Source of the DNA: Thermoanaerobaculum sp.
GTDB lineage: Bacteria; Acidobacteriota; Thermoanaerobaculia; Multivoradales; UBA5704
Direction: 5' to 3'
DNA length: 64,000 nucleotides
NCBI GenBank assembly: GCA_021154885.1
Contig: JAJKHS010000006.1
Location: forward strand, 1-64,000
Shown: positions 45,867-55,251 of the stretch, one piece after another
Numbering within the stretch: position 1 is the stretch's first letter
How the letters are laid out: each line of letters starts with the position of its first letter
Made by a program: the position numbers and the translations under genes
Notes under the pieces: model-generated
The model's input: the letters and a program-made list of their open reading frames with translations, nothing else
Database searches by the model: none
Told to the model about the DNA's origin: nothing

Positions 45867-46463
45867 TCAAGAAGCGGCGGCGCCGCGGAGGATCGGGGGC
45901 GGCGGTGGAGGCGGCGGCAGCTCCGGAGTCTCGGCCTCGGGGACCGGCCGCGGTTTCTCCCCGGGCTTCAGGGGGCGCACCGGGCTCGGGGTCAGCCGGC
46001 CCGCGGCTGCCGCAGGCAGCACGGTCTTGAAGCCGGCGTGGATCCAGGCGTCGATGCCGCCGTCCATCAGGATGGCATTCTCGAAGCCGCTGGAGAGCAG
46101 GACGGCGATGGCCTGGTCGCCGCAGGTGTCCGCCCGGCAGTAGACCAGGAAGGTCTCGCCACGGTAGGAGCTGATCTCCAGGATTCGATAGGGGAGGCGC
46201 TCCAGGGGGATGTTCTGCGCCCGCCGGAGGTGGCCGGTCTCGCCGTTGTACTCCTCCGGCGTGCGCAGGTCGAGGATCAGCATGTCGGGGTTGTCCCGGA
46301 TCAGCTCATAGGCCACCGGCGGGCTCAGCTTGCGATAGGGCTGGCGCTGGGCGTCGCGAGGGCGGAGGTACGAGCAGCCCGCGGGCAGCAGGAGGACCAG
46401 GAGGGGGACGATCCGGCGCAGGAGGCGGCTGGTCCGGGGCAGGCGGTGGGCGGGCTCTCTCAT
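45867..46463 (-). CDS. rhodanese-domain lipoprotein
   Basis: 198 residues. The lipobox LLPAGC places it on the envelope. The rhodanese fold runs from about residue 45 to 145: LILDLRTPEEYNGETGH, the active-site loop LVYCRADTCGDQA with the persulfide cysteine, and ILMDGGIDAWIHAGF. The C-terminus is Pro-rich (PPPPPPPPI). It would carry sulfur or bind thiols in the periplasm. The ATG at 46463 is preferred; a TTG 12 bases upstream is possible. It follows the asparaginase gene by 14 bases. Confidence 0.85.
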   Translation of the reverse strand: MREPAHRLPRTSRLLRRIVPLLVLLLPAGCSYLRPRDAQRQPYRKLSPPVAYELIRDNPDMLILDLRTPEEYNGETGHLRRAQNIPLERLPYRILEISSYRGETFLVYCRADTCGDQAIAVLLSSGFENAILMDGGIDAWIHAGFKTVLPAAAAGRLTPSPVRPLKPGEKPRPVPEAETPELPPPPPPPPILRGAAAS

Positions 46464-46477
46464 GCCGGGGACCAAGT

Positions 46478-47503
46478 CTACACCTCCTCCAGGTCGACCT
46501 CGGGCCGCACCTCGCCCACCCGCAGCCCGCGGTGATTGTGGAGAACCGGGCGGTGGAGGTCCTCCAACTCGGCAAACTCGGCGCCGGCGAGCGATCCGAG
46601 CTGGCGCAGCACGTCGAGCACCACGCCGTCGCGGCAGCGCTCGCCGCCGTCGGCGATCTTGATGGCGATTCCCAAGGCGACGGGCCCCCGCACCGCCAGG
46701 CCATAGAGACCCTCGGCCCCCTCCTTGCCCAGCACCCGGCCGCCGGTGGCCGCCATCAGCCGGGTGGTGAACCGCCCCGGGCCCGCCACCATGGCCGGCT
46801 CGCCGGTCATCGCGCGGACGATGGCGTCCACCGCCGGCGCCACGTCCGGCGCCAGCCCGGCCGCCCGCGGGTCGGCCAGCGCCGCGTACCCCCGGGCCGC
46901 CGTCGCCAGCGGCACGCGATAGGTGGGGACGCTGCAGCCGTCGACGGCCTGGCCGATCGCCTCCGGCGGCAGGCCGCAGAAGCCGGCCACGTGCTTCAGG
47001 ATCCTTTGCTGCCAGGGGTGATCAGCGGCCACGTAGTCCTCGACCGGCAGGCCGAGCAGGCGGCAGGCCAGGAGCATGCCGGCGTGCTTGCCCGAGCAGT
47101 TGTTATGGAGGGGCGTCGGGGTCTCTCCCGCCTGTCGCAGCGCCTCGGCCGCCTGGGGATCCAGGGGCCAGTGGGCGCCGCAGAGCAGGTCTTCGCTGCC
47201 GAAGCCGCCGCGGGCGAGGAGGTCCCCGGCCCGGCGCGCGTGCTCCGGCGTGCCGCCGTGCGAGGCACAGATCAGGGCGATGTCCGCCGCCGTCAGGCCG
47301 AAGCGCCCGGCGGCGCCGGCCAGCAGCAGCGGCAGGCACTGGAAGGGCTTGGCCGCCGAGCGCAGGAAGGTCGCGGCCTGGGGGTCCCCCTGGAACGCCA
47401 CCAGGCGACCCTCGGGAGTGACGGCGGCCACGGCACCGGCATGCCAGGACTCCGGCTGGCCGTTGCGGACGACCGTGGCGAGCGGGGCGAAGAGGGGGGT
47501 CAA
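46478..47503 (-). CDS. L-asparaginase, Rhizobium type (AnsA-II fold)
   Basis: 341 residues of the thermolabile Rhizobium etli-type asparaginase family, unrelated to the classical E. coli enzymes. Marks: ESWHAGAVAAV, FLRSAAKPFQCLPLL (the SxxK pair), ICASHGGTPEHA, LHNNCSGKHAGMLLACR (Ser-Lys with Cys) and HPWQQRIL. It hydrolyses asparagine to aspartate and ammonia in the cytoplasm. The TTG start overlaps the stop of the STAS gene (GTTGA), so the two are translationally coupled. Confidence 0.87.
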   Translation of the reverse strand: MTPLFAPLATVVRNGQPESWHAGAVAAVTPEGRLVAFQGDPQAATFLRSAAKPFQCLPLLLAGAAGRFGLTAADIALICASHGGTPEHARRAGDLLARGGFGSEDLLCGAHWPLDPQAAEALRQAGETPTPLHNNCSGKHAGMLLACRLLGLPVEDYVAADHPWQQRILKHVAGFCGLPPEAIGQAVDGCSVPTYRVPLATAARGYAALADPRAAGLAPDVAPAVDAIVRAMTGEPAMVAGPGRFTTRLMAATGGRVLGKEGAEGLYGLAVRGPVALGIAIKIADGGERCRDGVVLDVLRQLGSLAGAEFAELEDLHRPVLHNHRGLRVGEVRPEVDLEEV

Positions 47504-47838
47504 CGTTTCGCGGAGATGGCCGCTGCCACCGAGTCGTAGGTGGGGAACAGCTCGTCGAGGCGGGCCACGTGCAGGAGCTTGCGGATGCGATCGGAAGGAT
47601 TGACCAGGATCAGCTCCCGCTTCGAGTTGCGGAATCGCCCCAGGTAGCCCACCAGCTCGCCGATGCCCGTGGAGTCGATGAAGTTGATCTGGGAGAAGTC
47701 GATGATGACGTGGCCGTGGTCGTCGGACAGGGTGCGCTCCAGCGTCTGAGCGAAGAACTGGGCGCTCTCCCCGAGCTTGATGACCCCTTCCACGTTGAGA
47801 AGGGTGAATCCGTCCAGGTGGCGTTTTTCGACGATCAT
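47500..47838 (-). CDS. STAS-domain anti-sigma factor antagonist
   Basis: 112 residues, a lone STAS domain. The phosphorylatable serine lies in INFIDSTGIGELVGYLGRF (DSTGIG loop), as in SpoIIAA and RsbV. Start at ATG 47838; the ribosome site is weak. No kinase or anti-sigma factor of the SpoIIAB type is in the window, and the coupling to an asparaginase gene is unexpected for a partner-switch protein. Confidence 0.87.
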   Translation of the reverse strand: MIVEKRHLDGFTLLNVEGVIKLGESAQFFAQTLERTLSDDHGHVIIDFSQINFIDSTGIGELVGYLGRFRNSKRELILVNPSDRIRKLLHVARLDELFPTYDSVAAAISAKR

Positions 47839-47927
47839 TTTTCTACGATCATGGCGGTCGTCAGGGGCCTTCAAGTCTAGCACGGCCGGCGGTCGTGACG
47901 CGGTGCCGGGCCATCGGGCAAGGCAGG

Positions 47928-49043
47928 TCAGGAGGGCGCCTGCGGCGAGGTCCGCACCAGCCGCCGGCCCGCCTCATACCACCGCCAGGCCGCATCGGGC
48001 CCCTGGAGGTGGACGCCGCCCAGCCAGCGGTCGATGCCACGGATGCGCACCCAGTCGTCGCGGCCGTCGAGGACGTCGCGGCCGGTGGTGGTGAGGGCGA
48101 TCTTCTGCGGATAGGGCGAGCCGGTGACGGCCGGCTCCAGGCGGACGAGGGGGCGGGGGGACGAGGCCAGCTCGCGCAGCACGCGCAGAAACGAGCTGTC
48201 GCCCATATAGACCCGCTCCTCCATGCGCTGGGTGGCGTGGAACAGCTCCTCGAAGCTGCCGGCCCCGTCCGCCAGACCGCGGAGGATCTGGCGCTCGGTG
48301 CGGGCCAGGCCGTTGAACGTCGAGGGGAACTCCTCCAGGTGCCGGCGCAGGGCCCCGGCGAGGAAGGGGAGGGGAGAGGTGTCCCGGCGCAGCAGCCCCT
48401 CGAGGGCGGTGGGGTCAGGGGCGCAGAAGGCCCGCCAGGCGTCGCGGGCCAGGAGCTTCTGCCCCTCGTTGACCCGCTGCCGGCGGTCGAGGAGACTGGC
48501 CATCTGCGGCGGCGAGAGCTGGCCCAGGCCGTGGAAGGGAACGATCCCCGGGAACTCGCCGATGCAGATCAGCGACAGCTCGGTGCCGGCAAGGTTGCGG
48601 CCGGCGAAGCCGTCGAGCGCCCGGATCAGCAGGAGCTGATCGAAGAGGTCGTGCTCGAACCAGAGGACGATCTCGTCGTAGGAGCGGAAGTCCTCCAGCG
48701 TGCGGTCCCACTGGGTGAGCCCGGCAAGGCAGGAGTCGTAGTCGTCGTAGCCGCTCTCGGCGAGGTAGCGGGCGCGCACCTTGCGCCAGCGCTCGGGGGC
48801 GAGGCCGCCGGGGGTGGGGCCTTCATGCAGCACGTCCGCCGTGACCGTGACCATCCCTCCGACGCTGGATTGCCGGAGGGTCTCCGCCGCGGAGTCGCCG
48901 TTGGTGACGTGCAGCAGCGCCTTGGAGGTCACCGTCATGCGGGGTCCTGCGGCGACCGCGGCCACGCGCGCGGCCGGAGCCGGAAACCGGAACCCGAGCT
49001 GCCGCATCAGCTCGGCGGCGGGAGTGCGAGTCGATTCGGACAT
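47928..49043 (-). CDS. DUF1835 domain protein
   Basis: 371 residues. The N-terminal half has the DUF1835 marks LLHVTNGDSAAETLRQSSVG and EIVLWFEHDLFDQLLLIRAL; the C-terminal half is mostly helical, with a winged-helix look near the end (LVRLEPAVTGSPYPQKIALT then TTGRDVLDG). Function unknown. The ATG at 49043 is taken as start; MTVTSKALLHV at 48938 is an alternative that begins right at the conserved fold. Confidence 0.8.
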   Translation of the reverse strand: MSESTRTPAAELMRQLGFRFPAPAARVAAVAAGPRMTVTSKALLHVTNGDSAAETLRQSSVGGMVTVTADVLHEGPTPGGLAPERWRKVRARYLAESGYDDYDSCLAGLTQWDRTLEDFRSYDEIVLWFEHDLFDQLLLIRALDGFAGRNLAGTELSLICIGEFPGIVPFHGLGQLSPPQMASLLDRRQRVNEGQKLLARDAWRAFCAPDPTALEGLLRRDTSPLPFLAGALRRHLEEFPSTFNGLARTERQILRGLADGAGSFEELFHATQRMEERVYMGDSSFLRVLRELASSPRPLVRLEPAVTGSPYPQKIALTTTGRDVLDGRDDWVRIRGIDRWLGGVHLQGPDAAWRWYEAGRRLVRTSPQAPS

Positions 49044-49112
49044 GGGAGGCGAGGGCCGCGCGGGGTGAGCTCATGCAGCCCTGCCTACATTCTACGACGG
49101 CCGGCGGTCAGC

Positions 49113-49718
49113 TTACTTCCCCTTCTTCTCAGCCCCTCCGTCGGCCTTGGTCTCGAGGTTGACGTCGACCTTCACGTCCTCGCCCAGGAGCACGCCGCCG
49201 TTGTCGAGCGCCTTGTTCCAGTTGATGCCGTAGTCCTTGCGGTTGAGGGTCGTCTCGGTCTCGAAGCCGGCGCGGGTATTGCCCCCGGGGTCCTTGGCCT
49301 GGCCCAGGAACGACACGGGCAGCGTGACCTTCTTGCTGACGCCGTGCATGGTCAGGGTGCCGGTGACGTTGTACTTGTCCTTGCCGGCGGGCGCGATCGA
49401 GTCGCTCTTGAACACGATCTCCGGATACTTCTCGGCGTCGAAGAAGTCGGCCGAGCGCAGGTGCTTGTCGCGGTCGGGTACACCGGTGTCGATGCTCGCG
49501 GTCTTGATGTGGAACTCCACCGAGGAGGCCGGCAGGTTCTTCGGGTCCATGTTGACCTTGCCCCCGAAGTCGTTGAAGCGGCCGCGAACGTTGGTGACCA
49601 TGTGGCGGACGGTGAACGAGACCCCCGAATGGCCGGGGTCGACGGAGTAGGTCTCGGCCGCGAGCGGCAGGGCGGCGAGGGCGGTGATGGCGGCGGCGGC
49701 GAACAGTTTGCGGTTCAT
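49113..49718 (-). CDS. YceI family periplasmic lipid-binding protein
   Basis: 201 residues. A signal peptide (AAAAITALAALPLAAET) is followed by a full YceI beta-barrel: YSVDPGHSGVSFTVRHMVTN, RGRFNDFGG, DKHLRSADFFDAEKYPEI and NVTGTLTMHGVSKKVTLPV. Such proteins bind polyisoprenoid or amide lipids in the periplasm and respond to stress. It lies 56 bases after the marR gene with AAGGAGAG before its ATG, so the two form an operon. Confidence 0.93.
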   Translation of the reverse strand: MNRKLFAAAAITALAALPLAAETYSVDPGHSGVSFTVRHMVTNVRGRFNDFGGKVNMDPKNLPASSVEFHIKTASIDTGVPDRDKHLRSADFFDAEKYPEIVFKSDSIAPAGKDKYNVTGTLTMHGVSKKVTLPVSFLGQAKDPGGNTRAGFETETTLNRKDYGINWNKALDNGGVLLGEDVKVDVNLETKADGGAEKKGK

Positions 49719-49774
49719 GGGGTTTCTCTCCTTGTTTTTTCACGGTCCCTGATGGGATGTTGTTCAGACGAAAT

Positions 49775-50254
49775 TCAACGATGTCCGGCGCGGATGGCCT
49801 CCAGCAGGCGGAGGAGCCGCTCCTGGTCCTCCTCGCCGAGCATCGCGACGGCCTCGCGGTCCGCGGTGTCGATCGGGTCGTCCAGCCGCTCCACGATCGA
49901 CAGGCCGGCGGGGGTGAGCCAGCACAGCACCTGGCGCCGGTCCTGCGGGCAGCGCTCGCGACGCACCAGCCCCTTGGCCTCCAGCCGGTCGAGCAGCCGG
50001 GTGATGCCGGGCGCCTGCTCGAGCATCCGGCCGCCGATCTCCAGCGTCGGCAGGCCCTCCTCGCCGGCCCCGCGCAGGATGCGCAGGACGTTGTACTGTT
50101 GCGGCGTGATGTCGTACGGGGCGAGGGTGCGGTCGACGGCCCGCCGCACGAGGTCCGCCGTGCGCAGCAGGCCCACCACCAGCTCCTGCCCCCGCGAGCG
50201 GAAGGGCTTGCGCTGCTGGATCTCCCGCTGCAAGGTGCTCGTCTCGTCCGGCAT
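49775..50254 (-). CDS. MarR family transcriptional regulator
   Basis: 159 residues with the winged helix of MarR proteins: ITPQQYNVLRILRGAGEEGL then LPTLEIGGRMLEQAPGITRL, and LVRRERCPQDRRQVLCWLTP in the wing (DRR motif). A dimer should bind the 12-bp palindrome at 50279-50290 just upstream and control itself and the YceI gene behind it. The -10 box ends 6 bases before the ATG, so the mRNA is probably leaderless. Confidence 0.9.
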   Translation of the reverse strand: MPDETSTLQREIQQRKPFRSRGQELVVGLLRTADLVRRAVDRTLAPYDITPQQYNVLRILRGAGEEGLPTLEIGGRMLEQAPGITRLLDRLEAKGLVRRERCPQDRRQVLCWLTPAGLSIVERLDDPIDTADREAVAMLGEEDQERLLRLLEAIRAGHR

Positions 50255-50260
50255 GGCGAA

Positions 50261-50290
50261 AGAATACGGTATCAATAGTTGACATGTCAA
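50261..50290 (-). promoter_or_regulatory. marR promoter with palindromic operator
   Basis: On the reverse strand TTGACA, 18 bases, TATTCT. The -35 box is the left half of the perfect palindrome TTGACATGTCAA (50279-50290), the size and symmetry expected of a MarR operator. A bound repressor would block RNA polymerase directly. The ATG begins 6 bases after the -10 box. Confidence 0.75.
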
Positions 50291-50311
50291 GCATTCGGGA
50301 GGAGGTCCGAT

Positions 50312-50575
50312 GAAGACCCCTCTCTCCAGCGCGGCCCTGTGTAAGGCTCCGCGGATCCTGTGTAGGGCCTCGCGAGCCCTTCACGAGAATTCGGGAGCCC
50401 TCGTCCGGGGCTCGCGAGGCCTGCTCCGGGGCTCGCGAAATCTCGTAACGGGCTGGCGAGTTTTTCTCGCGGCCTCGCGGGCCCCGGTGCGGGGATGGTG
50501 AGCCCCGGTCCGGGCCTCGCGAGCCCGTACACAGAATTCCCGAGTTTCTACACCGGGCGTCCGGTCCGCCGTTTG
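50312..50575. repeat. array C: 21-bp units with GGGCTCGCGAGCCC dyad cores
   Basis: The 300 bases between marR and the next gene hold about 12 units. The base at the core centre (A of GCGAG) falls at 50375, 50396, 50417, 50438, 50459, 50480, 50501, 50522 and 50543, an exact step of 21; weaker units extend on both sides. The consensus GGGCTCGCGAGCCC is its own reverse complement. Units vary freely outside the core (CTTCACGAGAATT, TGCTCC, ACACAGAATT). Confidence 0.9.
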
Positions 50576-50591
50576 CAGCCGCCCAAGCCGC

Positions 50592-52463
50592 ATGCTGGTC
50601 TACGGCGACGCCAAGCGGGTCGAGTCCCCCCGGGAGAAGGCCGCACGAATGCGCGCGGGTCTCGAAGCCGCCGCGCTCCCCATCGAGCGCCACGCCCTGC
50701 TGGCGGAGATGCTGGTCGAAGCGGGGGAGTTGGAGCAGGGGCTCCTGGACCACGAGCTCGCCCTCTTTGGCGAGGAACGGCCGTCCACCCTGGGGGAGGC
50801 CGCCGGGCGTCTGACCCGGGAGGTGGCCGGCGCGCTGCTCGCCTCATTCCGCTCCTGCCCGTTCGTCCCGACTCCCCTGGTCTTCGCCCTGGACGAGCTG
50901 CTGGCCCTGGAGCTTCCGGAGACGGTGACGGTCTCGGTACCCGAGGGATTCGCCTTCTACGGCCTCTACCCCGAGACCTTCTTCCAAGCCGCTCAAGCCG
51001 CGAGAAGCGAGGGCCCCCTGCGGGTGATCGGCATCCGCAGCATCGGTACGGCCCTGGCCGCGGCTGTGGCGGCAGTGGCAGGGGAGAGCGCGACGGTCTT
51101 CAGCGTGCGGCCACAGGGCCACCCCTTCGACCGCCGTCTGACCGTGAGCCCGTCGCTGGAGCGGGAGATCCTCGCCGGCGCGTCTGAGTTCGTCATCGCG
51201 GACGAGGGGCCGGGCCTCTCCGGCAGTTCCTTCGGCTGCGTGGCGGACTGGCTGGAAGACCGCGGCGTCGAACCAGGCGCCATCTCCTTTTTCCCCAGTC
51301 ACCACGGCAGCCTTGGCCCCTACGCCGGAGAGCGGCACCGGCGCCGGTGGGAGGGAGCCCGGCGCCACGTGGCCGAATTCGAGGAGGTCTTTGCAGCGGC
51401 CGATTCCCGCTGGCCCGTCCACCGCTGGGCCGAGGACCTGACGGGGCCGGCCGACAGGCCGGCCGAGGACCTGAGCGCTGGGCGCTGGCGGGAGCGGCTG
51501 TTCCCCGACCGCTCGCGCTGGCCGGCCGCCGACCTCCAGGGAGAGCGGCGCAAGCTCCTGGTGACGGCAGGAGGCCGGCCCTGGCTCCTCAAGTTCGCCG
51601 GGCTCGGCCGTTACGGCCGGGAGAAGCTGGAGCTGGCCGAGGCCCTGGGCGAGGCGGGCCTGAGTCCCCCGGTGTCCGGTCTGCGGCACGGCTTCCTGGT
51701 AGGCCCCTGGCTGGAGGATGCCCGACCGCTCCCCCTCGTGTCCGGCTTCGACCGCTCCGCCCTGCTGGAGGCCCTCGGCCGCTATCTCGCCTTGCGCATC
51801 CGGCGGTTCCCAGCCTCGGAGGCGGAGCGCGGCGCGGCCCCCGAGAAACTCTTCGAGATGGCCGTCTTCAATACCGGTCGCCTCCTCGGATCCGCGTCGG
51901 TGGAGGAGTGGCGAGGGCGGCTGCCGGAGATCGCGCGGCTGGAGCGGCCCCTCCTAACCGACAACAAAATGCACGCCTGGGAGTGGCTGGTCCTGCCTGA
52001 TGGTCGGATTCTGAAGGCCGACGCCGTGGACCACCACCGCGCCAACGACCTCGTGGGACCCCAGGACATCGCCTGGGACCTGGCCGGCGCCGCCGTGGAG
52101 CTGGAGCTTGACGAAGGCGAGCTGAACCTCCTCGCCACCGCCACCCGGACGACGCCCGTGCAGCTCGGCTTCTACACCCTGGCCTACCTCGCCTTCCAAG
52201 CCGGGCGCTGCAGCCTGGCGGCCCAGGCGGTGGAGGCCTTCGCCCCGGAGGAGGCGGGGCGTCTGCAGAGGGAGGTGGCGCGGTATTCGGAGCGGCTGCG
52301 CGGTGAAGCAGGGACTTCAGGGACTCCAGGGACTCCAGGGACTCCAGGGACTTCAGGGACTCCAGGGACTCCAGGGACTCCAGGGACTCCAGGGACTTCA
52401 GGGACTTCAGGGACTCCAGGGACTCCAGGGACATGGAACCCCCTGGGGCTTCTTCGTCTCTGA
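50592..52463 (+). CDS. phosphoribosyltransferase-like and kinase-like fusion protein with Gly-Thr-Pro tail
   Basis: 623 residues, cytoplasmic. The first half has a PRTase-like fold: [19 protein letters not shown], then [16 protein letters not shown], the PRPP-loop style of the PRTase domains found in StiP/tellurite-type conflict operons. The second half has a kinase-like look: [32 protein letters not shown] and [20 protein letters not shown] then [11 protein letters not shown]. The last 50 residues are 13 GTP/GTS triplets, encoded by 9-base repeats from the REP2 element, so the natural end is probably near residue 573. A small HAD phosphatase faces it. Function unknown. Confidence 0.6.
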   Translation: MLVYGDAKRVESPREKAARMRAGLEAAALPIERHALLAEMLVEAGELEQGLLDHELALFGEERPSTLGEAAGRLTREVAGALLASFRSCPFVPTPLVFALDELLALELPETVTVSVPEGFAFYGLYPETFFQAAQAARSEGPLRVIGIRSIGTALAAAVAAVAGESATVFSVRPQGHPFDRRLTVSPSLEREILAGASEFVIADEGPGLSGSSFGCVADWLEDRGVEPGAISFFPSHHGSLGPYAGERHRRRWEGARRHVAEFEEVFAAADSRWPVHRWAEDLTGPADRPAEDLSAGRWRERLFPDRSRWPAADLQGERRKLLVTAGGRPWLLKFAGLGRYGREKLELAEALGEAGLSPPVSGLRHGFLVGPWLEDARPLPLVSGFDRSALLEALGRYLALRIRRFPASEAERGAAPEKLFEMAVFNTGRLLGSASVEEWRGRLPEIARLERPLLTDNKMHAWEWLVLPDGRILKADAVDHHRANDLVGPQDIAWDLAGAAVELELDEGELNLLATATRTTPVQLGFYTLAYLAFQAGRCSLAAQAVEAFAPEEAGRLQREVARYSERLRGEAGTSGTPGTPGTPGTSGTPGTPGTPGTPGTSGTSGTPGTPGTWNPLGLLRL

Positions 52464-52495
52464 AGTCCCTGCTGTCCCTGAAGTCCCTGTCTTCC
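52311..52495 (+). repeat. REP2 element, copy 2: 13 GGGACTYCA nonamers and inverted arm
   Basis: Thirteen 9-base units (52311-52427) in frame with the coding sequence are followed by a palindromic centre (AACCCCCTGGGGCTT) and an inverted arm TGAAGTCCCTGCTGTCCCTG (52458 onward). The arms can pair into a long hairpin, which would also serve as transcription terminator for the converging genes. Compare 33241-33335. Confidence 0.9.
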
Positions 52496-52839
52496 TACTT
52501 CTCCCAGTGAGCCCGGAACCGCTGAATCTCCTTGAGAGTTTCCCCAAAATCCCCCCGAAAGCAGACCGCCCGATCGTCCACGAAGACGTGGGCGGCGGGT
52601 TTCTTGTCGGTCACCTCGGAGACCCAGCGGTCGAGGCCGTGCTGGGCGAGCCAGGCTTGAGCGTCGTCCGCCCAGCGGGTGGTGAAGACGACCACCCGAA
52701 ACCCCCTGTCGTGCAAATCCCGCAGGAACTCCCCTGCCCCCGGGCGCGGCGGGTCCCAGTGCTTCTCGTGCTTCCAGCCGGTGTAACTGTCGAGCACGCC
52801 GTTCAGATCGACGCAGACGACGGGACGCGGATCGCTCAT
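52495..52839 (-). CDS. small HAD-fold phosphatase
   Basis: 114 residues, a minimal HAD domain without a cap. Motif I is [11 protein letters not shown] (the second acid is replaced by N, as in several small phosphatases), motif II VVFTTRW, and motifs III-IV are [14 protein letters not shown]. Such capless HADs act on large or sugar-phosphate substrates. It lies between the PRTase-like gene (convergent) and the inositol-phosphate synthase gene (divergent, 85 bases apart), so it could serve either. Confidence 0.8.
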   Translation of the reverse strand: MSDPRPVVCVDLNGVLDSYTGWKHEKHWDPPRPGAGEFLRDLHDRGFRVVVFTTRWADDAQAWLAQHGLDRWVSEVTDKKPAAHVFVDDRAVCFRGDFGETLKEIQRFRAHWEK

Positions 52840-52924
52840 GGACGGGATTTTCCAACATCTTCATGGCACATGGGTTGCACAGCTTTGTAGAAGCCTCAAC
52901 CTCGGATCGTGCGGAGGAGATCTC

Positions 52925-54231
<1,307 letters not shown>

Positions 54232-54247
<16 letters not shown>

Positions 54248-55251
54248 GGCCGGAGGACCCGCCGGAACGTCTCCCGGTCCCTCGCCCCCCACCAGTATTT
54301 ATAGGGCTCCCGTCCGCGGAGGAAATCGAGCCGCCGCGCGCCCCGGCGAATCACGTCCTCGACGACTCCGCCCACCACCATCACCCCTGGGCTGAGCTTC
54401 GCCCAGGAGGAGTCGAACCCCTGCATGTAGAAGTAGAAGGTGTCCTTCTCCCAGAATCCGTAGAGGGCGGCGAGGTTGCGGCTGTCGAGGCAGAGGACAT
54501 AGAGACCAAGGGCGCCGCGGGCGTGGAAACCGGCGGCGACCTCCCGGTGGAAGGCGCGCAGGTCGTTGGCGCCGAGCAGCCCCGCCTGGCCCGTCTCGCT
54601 CCGGCGGGCGAGATGGAATCCGATCAGGATCTCCAGCAGCTCCTCCCATCTCCGGGTTTCGACGGTCTCCAGACGGAGCTCCCCAAGCTCCCCGGCCTTG
54701 CGGCGGTATTTCCGGAGATTGGAGAGCTGCCGGGTGGGAACCAGGCCCCGGAGATCGTCGAGCTGGTCGGGCAGGTCCAGCACCGGGCAGACGTCGCGCG
54801 GCTCGGTGCGGGCCGACAGGCCGTCCGGCGGTGGGACGCGGAGGAGCGGGCTCTCCGCCGGGACCGGCTCGAAGTCGGCGGCCTCCCAGCGGTCGCGCCG
54901 GACCGCGATATGCGCCAGCAGGGCCGCGACCGCCCCGTCCTCCTCCGCCGGGTCCGTCACCACGTCCAGGTAGTCTGAGACGCCTCCGCCGCAGAAGGCG
55001 ACGGTGCGTTCCCCATCCTTTATATACAGGAGCAGGGGAGCCAGGGCGGCGAGGCGCCCCTCTCGCCGCACGGCCAGCACCCAGGGCTCCCCCGGCGGGA
55101 AGGCGCGCCACCAGGGGAGCAGCCACTCGGGGCGCTGGAACGGCGTGGCCCGCGGCGATCGGTCGCACAGGACGGTCCACTCCTCCCGGAGCGCCTCCAG
55201 GGCATGGATGCGTGTAATTTCTTCTACGCTCCAGGAATCGTTTGCAGGCAT
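54232..55251 (-). CDS. GNAT acyltransferase, CelD/BioF2-like
   Basis: 339 residues with the double-GNAT layout of the CelD group: FQRPEWLLPWWRAF, LAALAPLLLYIKDGERTVAF, LSNLRKYRRKAGELGELRLE, GLYVLCLDSRNLAALYGFWE and KDTFYFYMQGFD, and a final LDFLRGREPYKYWWG that matches the family signature DFLxGxExYK. It would transfer an acyl group to an amino sugar or peptide. It is the last gene of a seven-gene operon, overlapping the GT4 gene by 28 bases. Confidence 0.83.
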
